A DNA stretch of 40,340 bases from MWCR01 sp041665165 (GTDB taxonomy: Bacteria; Patescibacteriota; Patescibacteriia; 2-12-FULL-60-25): contig JBAYJJ010000007.1 in the NCBI GenBank assembly GCA_041665165.1, positions 1 through 40,340 of the forward strand, read 5' to 3'. The notes beneath the pieces are model-generated. The model was not told the origin of the DNA, did no database searches, and saw nothing but the letters and a program-made list of their open reading frames with translations. The first letter of the stretch is position 1; each line of letters opens with the position of its first letter. Positions 1 to 8,626 of this stretch are shown in pieces. The position numbers and the translations under genes are program-made.

Positions 1-2
1 AA

Positions 3-2849
3 GGCGACAGCAAGCTGAGTGAGCCCGTATATGGCCGCGGTTTGAATATCAAGCGTTTTTATACTACAGAGGGCGTCTCTCCCTATGATGAGCTGGAATG
101 GGAGCATAGGGACGCTGTAATCACCAATGAGAAGGGCAAGGTCGTGTTTGAGCAAAAAGGCGTGGAAGTACCCAAGACCTACAGCCAGACAGCCACCAAT
201 ATCATTGTTTCCAAGTACTTCAGAGGCCGCCTGGGCACGCCAGAGCGCGAAACGTCCATGCGCCAGCTAGTTGACCGCGTGGCCAAGACAATCGCCCAAT
301 GGGGCCGTTTAGGTGGGTATTTTAAGACAGCTAAAGACTCTGATATTTTTGAATCTGAGCTGACATCCATTTTGGTCAACCAACGTGCGGCTTTTAACTC
401 TCCGGTCTGGTTTAACGTGGGAGTCAATCCTGATCCGCAGTGCTCAGCCTGCTTCATCAACTCAGTCCAGGATGACATGCGCTCCATCCTCCAGCTGGCC
501 GTGACCGAGGGCATGCTCTTCAAATATGGCTCAGGCACAGGCTCCAACCTGTCTAGCCTCAGGTCATCCAAAGAGAGCTTAGCAGCCTCGTCTGGCAAGT
601 CATCCGGCCCAGTCTCGTTCATGCGCGGGTATGACGCATTCGCCGGTGTAATCAAGAGCGGGGGAAAGACCAGACGCGCGGCGAAGATGGTGATCTTAAA
701 TGTTGACCATCCAGACATCGAGGAATTCTTATGGTGCAAGGCCAAAGAAGAGAAAAAAGCCCATGCTTTGATTGAACTTGGGTATGACGGCACCATGAAC
801 GGCGAGGCCTACTCATCCATTTTCTTCCAAAACGCCAATAACAGCGTACGTGTGACCGATGCTTTCATGTCAGCGGCCGAAAAAGATGGGGAGTTCTGGA
901 CCAAGTATGTGACCAATGGCGAACCTTGCGAAAAATTCCAAGCCAGAAAACTGTTGCGCGACATCAGCGAAGCAGCCTGGCAATGCGGCGACCCTGGCAT
1001 GCAATACGACACCACGGCCAATGCCTGGCACACCTGCTCAAACACGGATCGCATCCATGCTTCCAACCCTTGCTCAGAATACATGTTTTTGAATGACTCT
1101 GCCTGCAACCTGGCTTCAGTCAACCTCATGAACTGCCGGAACGATGGCCAATTTGATGTCCCGGCCTTTGAGCACATCTGCCGCATAGTCGCGACCGCCC
1201 AGGAGATCTTAGTAGGCTTTTCGTCTTACCCGACCCCAGCCATTGAGTACAATTCGCATACATTCCGAGCCTTGGGTTTGGGCTATGCCAACCTGGGCGC
1301 TTTGCTCATGGCCATGGGTCTGCCTTATGACTCAGACGAGGGCCGCAACATGGCCGGCGCCATCACATCCATCATGTCAGGCATTGGCTATGACCAATCA
1401 GCCCAGATCGCAGAAAAGATGGGAGCGTTTGATGGGTATGCTAAAAACGCTGAGCCCATGTTGCACGTAATGCGCAAGCACCGCGAAGCAGCCTATAACC
1501 TCACTGGCGCTGGCGTACCTGGCGATGTACTGGAACGGGCGCGCACAGCTTGGGATGAAGCCATTGAAAAAGGCGAGAAGTTCGGCTATAAGAACGCTCA
1601 GATTTCTGTGCTCGCACCAACCGGCACAATCGCGTTCTTGATGGATTGCGACACAACCGGCGTTGAGCCTGACATTGCGCTCGTGAAATACAAGTGGCTG
1701 GTCGGCGGCGGCATGATGAAGATCGTGAACCAGACCGTGCCCGAGGCCTTAAAGCGCCTGCGCTACAGCGAGGCCCAGATCCGCGACATTATTGATTGGA
1801 TTGATAAGAAAGATACGATTGAAGGCGCGCCTCATTTGCAGGACGAGCATTTACCGGTCTTTGACTGCGCATTCAAAGCAGCCAATGGCACGCGTTCCAT
1901 CCATTATATGGGCCATTTGCGCATGATGGGCGCGGTCCAACCCTTCCTGTCCGGCGCAATCTCAAAGACAGTCAACATGCCGACAGACAGTACGGTTGAG
2001 GATGTGATGACCGTGTATCTTGAAGGTTGGAGGCAGGGGCTTAAGGCCGTGGCCATTTATCGCGATGGGTGCAAGAAAGCCCAACCTTTAACCACCTCAA
2101 AAACTGAATCGCAGAACGCGCCGATGAAGCTAGAAGCTAGAAGTTTGAAGTTAGAAGCAGCTATCGAACAAAAAGCGGTCAAGCCCATCGAACAGCCGGT
2201 AGTCGCTTCGGCGGTGCAGACCTATACGCCGCGCCGCAGACGTTTGCCAGATGAACGCAGATCAATCACGCACAAGTTCCAAATCGGGCCTCACAAGGGC
2301 TTCATCACCGTGGGCTTGTATGATGATGGCGCGCCAGGCGAAATCTTTGTGACCATGTCCAAAGAGGGTAGCGTCCTTTCAGGCCTGCTTGATGTGTTCA
2401 GCACTTCAGTCTCAATCGGCTTGCAATACGGCGTGCCTCTTAAGATCCTGGTCAACAAATTCGCGCATGTTCGCTTTGAACCGTCCGGCTTTACTGCCAA
2501 CCCCAACATCCGCGTGGCCAAATCAATCATTGACTACATCTTCCGCTGGCTAGGCTTGAAGTTTTTGAGCCCAGAGGAGCGCCGCGCAATCGGCATCCAC
2601 GTGGACACATCTGCCACAGCTGAATTACAGATTGAGGACATGCCCAAAGACCAATCCATACCAACCCTCGCCCAACCAGCCCAGACAAGCCTATTAGAGG
2701 CCAAAGAAGACCCACAGCAGACAACATTGACCTCCACGTTTGATAACCAATCAGACGCCCCGGCCTGCGACATGTGCGGCTCAATCATGGTGCGCAATGG
2801 CGCGTGCTACAAGTGCCTTAATTGCGGGGCAACGAGCGGGTGCAGCTAG
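3..2849 (+). CDS. nrdJ: Adenosylcobalamin-dependent (class II) ribonucleotide reductase, 5' end outside window
   Basis: Reduces ribonucleotides to deoxyribonucleotides with a cobalamin-generated thiyl radical, in the cytoplasm. Numbered from the TTG at 42, the protein has FNSPVWFN (about 119), CSACF with Cys137, NPCSE with the presumed thiyl Cys344, and Cys355 eleven residues on; this matches the family's redox and thiyl cysteine spacing. APTGTIAF lies near 525, and a C-terminal Cys-rich ribbon (CDMC, CYKCLNC) ends the protein at about 909-935. The frame stays open from 42 back to base 3, and no SD precedes the TTG, so I think the real start lies upstream of the window. Residues about 697-709 are encoded by a word-iterated repeat in the linker before the C-terminal domain. 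A strong terminator follows. The cobalamin adenosyltransferase two genes on fits its cofactor need. Confidence 0.97.
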   Translation, partial: GDSKLSEPVYGRGLNIKRFYTTEGVSPYDELEWEHRDAVITNEKGKVVFEQKGVEVPKTYSQTATNIIVSKYFRGRLGTPERETSMRQLVDRVAKTIAQWGRLGGYFKTAKDSDIFESELTSILVNQRAAFNSPVWFNVGVNPDPQCSACFINSVQDDMRSILQLAVTEGMLFKYGSGTGSNLSSLRSSKESLAASSGKSSGPVSFMRGYDAFAGVIKSGGKTRRAAKMVILNVDHPDIEEFLWCKAKEEKKAHALIELGYDGTMNGEAYSSIFFQNANNSVRVTDAFMSAAEKDGEFWTKYVTNGEPCEKFQARKLLRDISEAAWQCGDPGMQYDTTANAWHTCSNTDRIHASNPCSEYMFLNDSACNLASVNLMNCRNDGQFDVPAFEHICRIVATAQEILVGFSSYPTPAIEYNSHTFRALGLGYANLGALLMAMGLPYDSDEGRNMAGAITSIMSGIGYDQSAQIAEKMGAFDGYAKNAEPMLHVMRKHREAAYNLTGAGVPGDVLERARTAWDEAIEKGEKFGYKNAQISVLAPTGTIAFLMDCDTTGVEPDIALVKYKWLVGGGMMKIVNQTVPEALKRLRYSEAQIRDIIDWIDKKDTIEGAPHLQDEHLPVFDCAFKAANGTRSIHYMGHLRMMGAVQPFLSGAISKTVNMPTDSTVEDVMTVYLEGWRQGLKAVAIYRDGCKKAQPLTTSKTESQNAPMKLEARSLKLEAAIEQKAVKPIEQPVVASAVQTYTPRRRRLPDERRSITHKFQIGPHKGFITVGLYDDGAPGEIFVTMSKEGSVLSGLLDVFSTSVSIGLQYGVPLKILVNKFAHVRFEPSGFTANPNIRVAKSIIDYIFRWLGLKFLSPEERRAIGIHVDTSATAELQIEDMPKDQSIPTLAQPAQTSLLEAKEDPQQTTLTSTFDNQSDAPACDMCGSIMVRNGACYKCLNCGATSGCS
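2126..2162. repeat. Word-iterated repeat inside nrdJ
   Basis: The bases iterate AGAAGCT/AGAAGTT-like words four to five times in frame and encode KLEARSLKLEA. The segment lies in the predicted linker of the reductase. Its style matches word-iterated repeats seen between genes elsewhere in the window (18725, 19152, 29741). Confidence 0.6.
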
Positions 2850-2868
2850 ACCCTCTATCCGCCAGGAG

Positions 2869-2897
2869 AAAGGACGCATAAAATCTGCGTCCTTTTT
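2869..2897 (+). terminator. Rho-independent terminator after nrdJ
   Basis: A 10-bp perfect stem, AAAGGACGCA with TGCGTCCTTT, has a 7-base loop and runs into a T-rich tail. It starts 20 bases after the nrdJ stop codon. Confidence 0.9.
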
Positions 2898-2907
2898 GTT
2901 TTCTTGC

Positions 2908-2913
2908 TATAAT
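2908..2913 (+). promoter_or_regulatory. Consensus -10 box placed for a leaderless mRNA
   Basis: TATAAT ends 8 bases before the ATG at 2922, so the predicted transcript begins at about 2919-2921, essentially at the start codon. No clear -35 box is visible; the region upstream is the nrdJ terminator. Confidence 0.6.
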
Positions 2914-2921
2914 TAGGTCCT

Positions 2922-4718
2922 ATGCAGCTCTCGCCTGAGATGATTAATCCATTCAAACCAGAGCCTGTTTTTAATCCGGCTGAATATCGACAGGATCTGC
3001 TCAAAAAAGTTCAACAAGCAAAAGCTGAGGCAGATAAAAAAATCAGCGCGTCCAAGGAAACAGATGAATGGGAAATCAGACAGCAAAGATTTGAACGCGC
3101 CCGAATAATCCGGGAACCCCTCAGGCTGGCCAAATGGGACGAAAAATACCATCGTGCAAGGCTTCTGACGCTTGGCAATTACATAACCAAAGAAAATGGG
3201 GAAATAATCGAAAAGAGCTCAGGCCTCACGACTCAAGAATTGGCAGACTCGGCTAAATTGCTAGACAACATGGATTACAGCGTTGAGCAGGTCCTAAAGC
3301 TCCTGCCCGAACTCAAACTGAGCAGGAACACGCTGCAAAGCGAAAAGATGAAGAATACGGCCATGCATCTTTTGTGGTTTGAACATGAATACGACCCGGG
3401 AATAACCGTTGACAATGGCGAGAGCATCAATAAATTCGTTCGGACATTTGGTTTAGATGATTACCTAAAAAAAATCGTATCAGAAAAAATTGATGTTGCG
3501 GTCAGCAATTCTGATCGGAAACAGGCAGAAGATATACTCAAAGCTTATCCTGTATTTGAGGTGACCGAAGCACGAAAAAGATTTGATTCGCGCTTTTACC
3601 CCATGCCTCAAGGCTTAAAAGGGCAAGTTGAAGCTAAAGAACTATTCGGTGAAGCTTTAGAAGGACCGGGCACAGAAATCTCACTAGCTGAGATTGCTCC
3701 AATTTTAGCTGAGAAGGCTGAACTGCTGGCCAATGATTTATTGAAAAATCCGGATTTTTACTGGTTAATTAGACAACGCATAACCCGAAACGAACATTTT
3801 TTCCAGAACGTCTTCGGTCGATGGGTGATAATGAGGGACGAAAAATTTGGAGGTAAAAAAGGCGAAAATTACGCTCGAATCCTGTATCTTTTAGGAGATG
3901 ATCATGGAGATCCAAGCGCTTACGAATCGCTCCGCAACAGCCCTCGCTTGGAATTCCACTTCTCTTGCAGCCAAGAAGCCGCTGTAAAAGACAACAAACA
4001 CTATGACGAGTTCACTACCACGAAAATTTTCCATTTCCAAGGATTATTCATGGGCAATAAAAGGATTGGTCATTCTTCATTGGGCGTAGATGGTGGCACG
4101 TTAGTCAGAATTGACGGCGAGCAAGTGGATCAGTCTGATTTGGGGGACTTAAAAGCCCAAAAAGCCGCTTTAAAAAAATTGGCCGAAGAGCTTTTGACTC
4201 CTGAAAAAGATTTCGTTGCCAGCCTGGCTAAATTGAACGAATTAGCTGAAAAATGGAATGTGCCAAGAGAAGATATCCAAGACTTGTCAAAGGCAATCAA
4301 AGAATTCGGAACTTACATGTACCGCAAAGAAAGGTCAGATGTTGGGGATTGCTTAAGTACGCCTTCCAGGTTCTCTAGCTTTTGTGAATTTAAATTTGGC
4401 ATAAAATTAGAAGAGGCCCGCTATGGCGAATATCATCCGGAGTGGGGCAATAGCATGGGTTATGACCCGTTTACCTTTTTGCATCAGGTACTGGTTTTTG
4501 CGAATCGCATTGTTATGGATTGGACAGCAACCCAATATGCCAGGCTGGCTGATAAACCCATCCCTTATATTTACGAAATAGGAGAAGAAAGAGAAGGTTT
4601 AGGGCCGCTCTATAAAGGGTATAGCGGCAGAACCAATCCTAACGAGCAGTTTATTAATGATAAAACTGACCCTCTTTTTAAAGACGAGCCGCCGATTATT
4701 TACGATAGCAGTTACTGA
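2922..4718 (+). CDS. Unrecognised 598-aa soluble protein
   Basis: I do not recognise a domain. The protein has no signal peptide and no membrane segment. It is charged and probably largely helical. The first 80 residues (rich in K, E, Q, A and R) look like a coiled coil, and a second Lys/Glu/Leu-rich helical stretch lies near 410-460. A Gly/Asp-rich part near 315-335 (GDDHGDPSAYES) and an aromatic C-terminal part rich in Trp, Tyr and Phe follow. The start is the ATG just behind a consensus -10 box, without an SD. It ends 8 bases before the cobalamin adenosyltransferase, so the two are probably co-transcribed. That position, between a B12-dependent reductase and the enzyme making its cofactor, is the only functional hint. 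Confidence 0.85.
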   Translation: MQLSPEMINPFKPEPVFNPAEYRQDLLKKVQQAKAEADKKISASKETDEWEIRQQRFERARIIREPLRLAKWDEKYHRARLLTLGNYITKENGEIIEKSSGLTTQELADSAKLLDNMDYSVEQVLKLLPELKLSRNTLQSEKMKNTAMHLLWFEHEYDPGITVDNGESINKFVRTFGLDDYLKKIVSEKIDVAVSNSDRKQAEDILKAYPVFEVTEARKRFDSRFYPMPQGLKGQVEAKELFGEALEGPGTEISLAEIAPILAEKAELLANDLLKNPDFYWLIRQRITRNEHFFQNVFGRWVIMRDEKFGGKKGENYARILYLLGDDHGDPSAYESLRNSPRLEFHFSCSQEAAVKDNKHYDEFTTTKIFHFQGLFMGNKRIGHSSLGVDGGTLVRIDGEQVDQSDLGDLKAQKAALKKLAEELLTPEKDFVASLAKLNELAEKWNVPREDIQDLSKAIKEFGTYMYRKERSDVGDCLSTPSRFSSFCEFKFGIKLEEARYGEYHPEWGNSMGYDPFTFLHQVLVFANRIVMDWTATQYARLADKPIPYIYEIGEEREGLGPLYKGYSGRTNPNEQFINDKTDPLFKDEPPIIYDSSY

Positions 4719-4726
4719 GTGAGAAT

Positions 4727-5242
4727 ATGCTTCAAGTCTACACTGGCGAGGGCAAAGGCAAGACCACGGCTGCTTTGGGCCTGGTTTTGCGCGCTGTGGG
4801 GGCTGGGAAACGCGTTGCGATCATTCAGTTTGATAAAGGCGGGGAGCGCTATTCGGAACGCAAAGCACTTGAGCGTTTTCCTGAAGTTAAAGTCTTTGTA
4901 ACCGGGCTGGATCGACGCGAGGGCAAGGGGTTTAGGATGGGTATTACAGACGAAGACAAACAAGAAGGGGAGAGAGGGCTCATGATTTTAGAGGATGTTT
5001 TAAAACAAAATTTTGATTTGATTGTGCTGGATGAAATAAATACATCAACGAGCCTCGGCATAGTGGATGAGCAGCGCGTCTTAGGCATCCTAAAAAATAG
5101 ACCTGAGAGCGTGGAAATCGTGCTCACGGGCCGGAATGCTCCCCAGTCATATGTTGATTTGGCCGACCTGGTATCTGAGGTAAAAATGATCAAACATTAT
5201 TTTTATAAAGGTACATTAGCCAGGGAGGGGTTGGATTATTAG
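4727..5242 (+). CDS. cobO: Cob(I)alamin adenosyltransferase, CobO/BtuR family
   Basis: Transfers adenosyl from ATP to cob(I)alamin, giving adenosylcobalamin. At 171 aa it is close to the usual CobO/BtuR length. It opens with the family P-loop GEGKGKTT (residues 7-14), then VAIIQFDKGG and the acidic VLDEIN stretch near 100. The start is the ATG 8 bases after the preceding stop, with a purine-rich GAGTGAGAAT upstream. No other corrin genes are visible here, so the likely role is activation of scavenged cobalamin for the class II reductase upstream. The last codons share AGGGAGGGGTTGG with the hairpin arm at 5288-5299. Confidence 0.93.
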   Translation: MLQVYTGEGKGKTTAALGLVLRAVGAGKRVAIIQFDKGGERYSERKALERFPEVKVFVTGLDRREGKGFRMGITDEDKQEGERGLMILEDVLKQNFDLIVLDEINTSTSLGIVDEQRVLGILKNRPESVEIVLTGRNAPQSYVDLADLVSEVKMIKHYFYKGTLAREGLDY

Positions 5243-5258
5243 AACAATAAAGTATAAT
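5231..5258 (+). promoter_or_regulatory. Putative promoter for the 5336 membrane-protein gene
   Basis: TTGGAT (5231-5236) and TATAAT (5253-5258) are separated by 16 bases. The predicted start at about 5265 would put the 12-bp hairpin at 5272-5299 at the very 5' end of a roughly 70-base leader. The -35 box overlaps the end of cobO. Confidence 0.5.
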
Positions 5259-5271
5259 TTTGGTATTCATT

Positions 5272-5299
5272 AACCCCTCCCTTGAGTAAGGGAGGGGTT
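5272..5299. repeat. Perfect 12-bp palindrome, CCCCTCCC type
   Basis: AACCCCTCCCTT pairs perfectly with AAGGGAGGGGTT across a 4-base GAGT loop. No T-run follows, so it is not a standard terminator for cobO. It resembles dispersed C/G-rich palindromes found in many bacterial genomes and could serve as an mRNA 5' cap structure for the next gene. Confidence 0.8.
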
Positions 5300-5335
5300 G
5301 GGGAGAGTCAGGTTTTCTGCTATCCTATCCGCGAC

Positions 5336-6031
5336 ATGAATTTCCCACTTCTTAGGCTCCAAAGGCTTCCCTTTGAGCCAATGGTCTGGACCTGGTATGG
5401 CCTTTTGGGCGTATCCGTGGCCATTTTTATTGGTTTCTGGATCTGGGCCTTGGTCCATGCAGCCAGGACCCCTCGGGCCACCTGGACCCAAAAGCTCTTA
5501 TGGAGCCTGTGCCTGTTTATTAACCCCATGGCCACTGTCTGGTATTGGTGCGTCTGGAAGCGGTGGGCTTTTTGGTTCATGTTCACACCAATGCTGGGTA
5601 TTTTCGTGGCCCTGCCCTTAGTTGTCAGGTCGCTCATGACCAGTGCTGAAGCTACAAACGTAAATGACTATCTCTTTGCCTTTGGCAGCAATACACTCGT
5701 GATCTTCTTTGCCATACTCTTGATCTTCCCCATAGTCTTGCGCTTAATCGTCACCTTAAACCTGACTGTAAACGGAGAGGTGACTGCTTTGGACAGGAAT
5801 GACTGGGTCCTTTCAATCGCTTTCCCGATCATTGGATACGGAGCCGCCTTAGTCTATGCCATCAAACATTTGAAAGCTTGGGCCTTTGCCAGCATTGCCT
5901 GGGTGATTGTCATTGCTGCTGTAGGCCAGGCCATGGTAGCGAATGTCAGCCCATTACTTATTCCGGCCGGGCAGGAAAAACGAGAGGAATTCAAATTACG
6001 CAGAGCCGTACCGGTTTTACCAATACGTTAA
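5336..6031 (+). CDS. Multipass membrane protein, unknown function
   Basis: A 231-aa hydrophobic protein with five or six predicted membrane segments: GLLGVSVAIFIGFWIWALV, then TQKLLWSLCLFINPMATVWYW, the FMFTPMLGIFVALPLVV stretch, TLVIFFAILLIFPIVL, a GYGAALVYAI region and AFASIAWVIVIAAVG. I do not recognise a family. I chose the ATG at 5336 (MNFPLLRL) over the upstream alternative at 5282, because that extension would translate the palindrome at 5272-5299. Its Trp/Tyr-rich first two segments recall small phospholipase-D-N-like membrane proteins, but that is only an impression. Confidence 0.8.
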   Translation: MNFPLLRLQRLPFEPMVWTWYGLLGVSVAIFIGFWIWALVHAARTPRATWTQKLLWSLCLFINPMATVWYWCVWKRWAFWFMFTPMLGIFVALPLVVRSLMTSAEATNVNDYLFAFGSNTLVIFFAILLIFPIVLRLIVTLNLTVNGEVTALDRNDWVLSIAFPIIGYGAALVYAIKHLKAWAFASIAWVIVIAAVGQAMVANVSPLLIPAGQEKREEFKLRRAVPVLPIR

Positions 6032-6038
6032 TATACAA

Positions 6039-6066
6039 GTAGAGACGCATGATTATGCGTCTCTAC
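6039..6066. repeat. Palindrome of the GTAGAGACGC type between convergent genes
   Basis: GTAGAGACGCAT pairs perfectly over 12 bp with ATGCGTCTCTAC across a 4-base loop. It sits between two convergent stop codons, so it may also end transcription in both directions. Short palindromes built on GTAGAGACGC are widespread in unrelated bacteria, which suggests a mobile or dispersed repeat. Confidence 0.85.
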
Positions 6067-6086
6067 CAAATTACTGTGATTGGATT

Positions 6087-6407
6087 TTATTCTTCTTCAT
6101 CAGCGTAGTCATTATAGCGGATAGTATCGCGCTCGCTGGCGATTACGGTGTTAGCTAATTCATCTAATTCTTCGATCGGGTCTTTTTCTTGATCAGCATA
6201 AGAGCTGGCATCAGCTATTTCATCTACGTCAGCTACTTCAACCACGACAGCATCTTCTTCGCCCTCAACAGGCTCTTCTTCTTTTCCTTCTTCATCCAAA
6301 AAATGCATGCCTGGCGTGAGGGTATCTTCTGCTTCTTCGTCGGTTGTGTTGTAACCCTGGGGGTCCCAGTCGTCTGCCGGACCCAGTGCAAATGGGAATG
6401 TAACCAT
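6087..6407 (-). CDS. Highly acidic small protein
   Basis: A 106-aa protein with long Glu/Asp runs (GKEEEPVEGEED, EVADVDEIAD, YADEEE at the C-terminus) and almost no basic residues. There is no signal peptide or membrane segment, and it is probably disordered. I do not recognise a family. The reading frame is opposite to rmuC and they share a 127-base divergent upstream region, where a TGCTATCTT on the minus strand could be an extended -10. The strong amino-acid bias means the ORF could be compositional, but the conventional ATG and clean flanks favour a real gene. Confidence 0.65.
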   Translation of the reverse strand: MVTFPFALGPADDWDPQGYNTTDEEAEDTLTPGMHFLDEEGKEEEPVEGEEDAVVVEVADVDEIADASSYADQEKDPIEELDELANTVIASERDTIRYNDYADEEE

Positions 6408-6496
6408 AAAACTTTTACTGCGATTGATTAAGTTTGTTTGTGGGAAAAGATAGCAAATGAGTTTTTAGTGTGGAAGTGGATACTTATCCACTGAAC

Positions 6497-6525
6497 TTGG
6501 CGAACTTTTTACGAACAGGTATGCT
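6497..6525 (+). promoter_or_regulatory. rmuC promoter, near-leaderless
   Basis: TTGGCG (6497-6502) and TATGCT (6520-6525) are separated by 17 bases. The predicted start at about 6532 is 3 bases before the rmuC ATG, leaving no room for an SD. Confidence 0.55.
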
Positions 6526-6534
6526 AGGCAAACT

Positions 6535-7590
6535 ATGGATTATTTCACAACATTTTTGGTGGCTTTTTTGTTGATCGTTCTGGTTGCCCTAGCTATCCTC
6601 ATCTGGAAGGTTTCGCGCATTGAGAAGGAACAAAAAATCCCCCTTGAACCGCAAAGCCTCCTTCTGATGCAACAACAATTATCGCAGCTGCACCAGGATG
6701 TCAATGGCAAGCTTTCTGAGACCAACCAGGTCTTCAGGGAACAGCAGGTCTCGGTCACCGGGGTCGTCCGGGATATCATCGAAAGGATGACCAAGGTTGA
6801 GGAAGTGTCTCGCCAAGTGCTCAATGAAACCACAGAGCTCCAGAAATTGCAAGATATCCTAAAAAACCCTAAACAAAGAGGAGTTTTAGGCGAGTTCTTC
6901 CTGGAAAACCTGCTCAAAAACGTGCTGCCGCCAGGCCATTTCCAGATGCAGTATAAGTTCAGGGACGGGGAGATCGTGGATGCCGTGGTCTTCATCAAGG
7001 ACAAAATCGTGCCCATTGATTCCAAATTCAGCCTGGAAAACTACAACCGCATTGCCGTAGAGGATAACCCGGCTGAACGCGAAAAGCTGGAAAAACTTTT
7101 CGTGAACGATCTGAAGGATCGGGTCAAAGAAACTTCCAAATATATCAGGCCTGAAGAGGGGACAATGGACTTTGCTTTCATGTTCATCCCGCACGAAGCC
7201 ATTTATTACGACTTGTTGATCAACAAAATCGGCGTGATAGGGGAGGAGACGGAGAACATCATTCAGCGCGCTTCTTCCAAATACAAAGTCATTGTCGTAT
7301 CCCCGACCTCTTTCTTGGCTTATCTGCAGACTGTGTTGCAAGGCTTGCGCGCCATGCAGATAGAAGAGCAGGCCAAGGAGATACGTTTACGCGTGGCAGA
7401 TTTGGGCAAGCACTTGATGGCTTATGAAACCTACTTCAAGAAAGTCGGCTCAAATCTCAATACCACGGTCAATCAATACAACTTGGCCGGCAAAGAATAT
7501 TCCAAGATCGATAAAGATGTCTATCGCTTGACCGGAGAGACGAACGGCTTCCAAGTGGAACAAATCCCAGGACCTGATATCATGGAATGA
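6535..7590 (+). CDS. rmuC: RmuC-family DNA recombination protein
   Basis: RmuC proteins are membrane-anchored, nuclease-like proteins that limit DNA inversions and rearrangements. The 351-aa protein has an N-terminal membrane segment (about residues 5-25), a coiled-coil region to about 105, and a conserved RmuC core with KQRGVLGEFFLENLL (about 115), IVDAVVFIKDKIVPIDSKFSLENY (about 145-170), FMFIPHEAIYYDLL and SSKYKVIVVSPTSFLAYL. The length is typical for short RmuC homologues. The YdcF-like gene starts 1 base after its stop, so the two form an operon from the near-leaderless promoter upstream. Confidence 0.93.
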   Translation: MDYFTTFLVAFLLIVLVALAILIWKVSRIEKEQKIPLEPQSLLLMQQQLSQLHQDVNGKLSETNQVFREQQVSVTGVVRDIIERMTKVEEVSRQVLNETTELQKLQDILKNPKQRGVLGEFFLENLLKNVLPPGHFQMQYKFRDGEIVDAVVFIKDKIVPIDSKFSLENYNRIAVEDNPAEREKLEKLFVNDLKDRVKETSKYIRPEEGTMDFAFMFIPHEAIYYDLLINKIGVIGEETENIIQRASSKYKVIVVSPTSFLAYLQTVLQGLRAMQIEEQAKEIRLRVADLGKHLMAYETYFKKVGSNLNTTVNQYNLAGKEYSKIDKDVYRLTGETNGFQVEQIPGPDIME

Positions 7591-7591
7591 C

Positions 7592-8200
7592 ATGAAGTTT
7601 AAATGGCTTAAGATCCTGGGCAGCCTAGCTACCCTGTGCGCGATCATCATCACTGTTCAGACTGTGAACGTGCGTTCTGCATATCGCGACCGCATGCTGC
7701 CCGCAGACAAGCTGGAAAGAGCTCAGGCCATCATTGTGCTCGGTGCATCAGTAAAACCCGATGGCACGCCCTCTGACGCCCTGCAGGACCGCTTGGACAC
7801 AGGCATAGACCTATATCACAAAAGTCTGGCGCCGATTTTATTTTTGACTGGCGATGACGGCCGCTTTCATGTAAACGAAATCCAATCAATGCAGACCTAT
7901 GTCCTGGCTCATGGCGTGCCTCAAAGCGCCATAATGACTGATGGCCAGGGTTATAGGACATATGAGAGCTGTTCGCGCGCTGTAAGCATTTTCAATATCA
8001 AGCAAGCCATCCTGGTCACCCAAAACTTTCATTTGCCGCGCGCTTTATATCTTTGCAACAAACTCGGCATGGATGCTACAGGCGCGTCAGCCGATGAACA
8101 TACATACGTCCGCATTATTTATTTCACGGTCCGCGACTGGCTAGCCAGCTTTGAGGCGTGGATTGATGTCAACGTGGTAAAACCAAAGCCACCGGTATAA
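7592..8200 (+). CDS. YdcF/SanA-like (DUF218) membrane-anchored protein
   Basis: A 202-aa protein with one N-terminal membrane segment (about residues 7-25) and an outward DUF218 domain: AQAIIVLGASVKPDGTPSDALQDRL, then ILFLTGDDG, the YESCSRAVSIF helix and AILVTQNFHLPRALYLCNKLG. The order matches SanA/ElyC/YdcF proteins, some of which affect envelope permeability and peptidoglycan precursor metabolism. The biochemical activity is not settled. It follows rmuC by 1 base and ends in a terminator shared with the convergent gene at 8225. Confidence 0.88.
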   Translation: MKFKWLKILGSLATLCAIIITVQTVNVRSAYRDRMLPADKLERAQAIIVLGASVKPDGTPSDALQDRLDTGIDLYHKSLAPILFLTGDDGRFHVNEIQSMQTYVLAHGVPQSAIMTDGQGYRTYESCSRAVSIFNIKQAILVTQNFHLPRALYLCNKLGMDATGASADEHTYVRIIYFTVRDWLASFEAWIDVNVVKPKPPV

Positions 8201-8224
8201 AAAAACAGGGCCTGAGCGGTCCTG
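8199..8224. terminator. Terminator between convergent genes
   Basis: CAGGGCC and GGTCCTG form a 7-bp stem with one mismatch. Read on the minus strand the stem is followed by a T-run, so it mainly serves the 8225 gene. It abuts both stop codons. Confidence 0.75.
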
Positions 8225-8542
8225 CTACGGAAACTGAATGATCTGGTCAACGCGAATTTGAATGAGCTGCGTGTACGGCTTTTTTATGGTTTCGACGTCA
8301 CCAAAGCCGAATCCATCCATGTGTGTGTAGTTTGGCGGAGCGAACTTCGCCTCTTGTTCCCACAGTCCAAGCTTGTTCACTGGATCTCCAGCGAGCGCTT
8401 CCAAGCTCACAATCTCCTGATTAACCAACCGTTGGACATTTGCCGGCTCAACATCACATGTTTCATCTGGAGCAATCCAAGTCGCAGTATACAAAACTGC
8501 AATTTTTAGAGCTGGTTTTCCGCGATATGGATCAGTATCCAT
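8225..8542 (-). CDS. Unrecognised 105-aa protein with strong SD (stand-alone accessory gene)
   Basis: I chose the ATG at 8542 (MDTDPYRGK) because AGGAGG lies 5 bases before it; the longer frame from 8617 would start inside the promoter. The protein is soluble, has two Cys near its middle (TCDV only one conserved-looking) and a Gly/Phe/Asp patch (MDGFGFGDVE) near residue 75. I recognise no domain. It has its own promoter (8577-8605) and is closed off by terminators on both sides. It is the first of five such isolated minus-strand genes. Confidence 0.75.
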   Translation of the reverse strand: MDTDPYRGKPALKIAVLYTATWIAPDETCDVEPANVQRLVNQEIVSLEALAGDPVNKLGLWEQEAKFAPPNYTHMDGFGFGDVETIKKPYTQLIQIRVDQIIQFP

Positions 8543-8576
8543 CTCAACCTCCTCGCTGTTAGTGTGCGTAGGATAT

Positions 8577-8605
8577 GTTATCGCATAAACATGTTCTATT
8601 GTCAA
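8577..8605 (-). promoter_or_regulatory. Promoter of the 8225 gene
   Basis: On the minus strand TTGACA (8600-8605) and GATAAC (8577-8582) are separated by 17 bases, and TGC stands directly before the -10 box (extended -10). The leader is about 28 bases and contains the SD. Confidence 0.75.
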
Positions 8606-8626
8606 TATGCGTACCACCTAGAAAAT

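Noticed and set aside
179..796. Antisense open frames inside nrdJ and other large genes
   Set aside because: They are shadows of well-supported genes on the other strand, with no independent promoter, SD or recognisable motifs.
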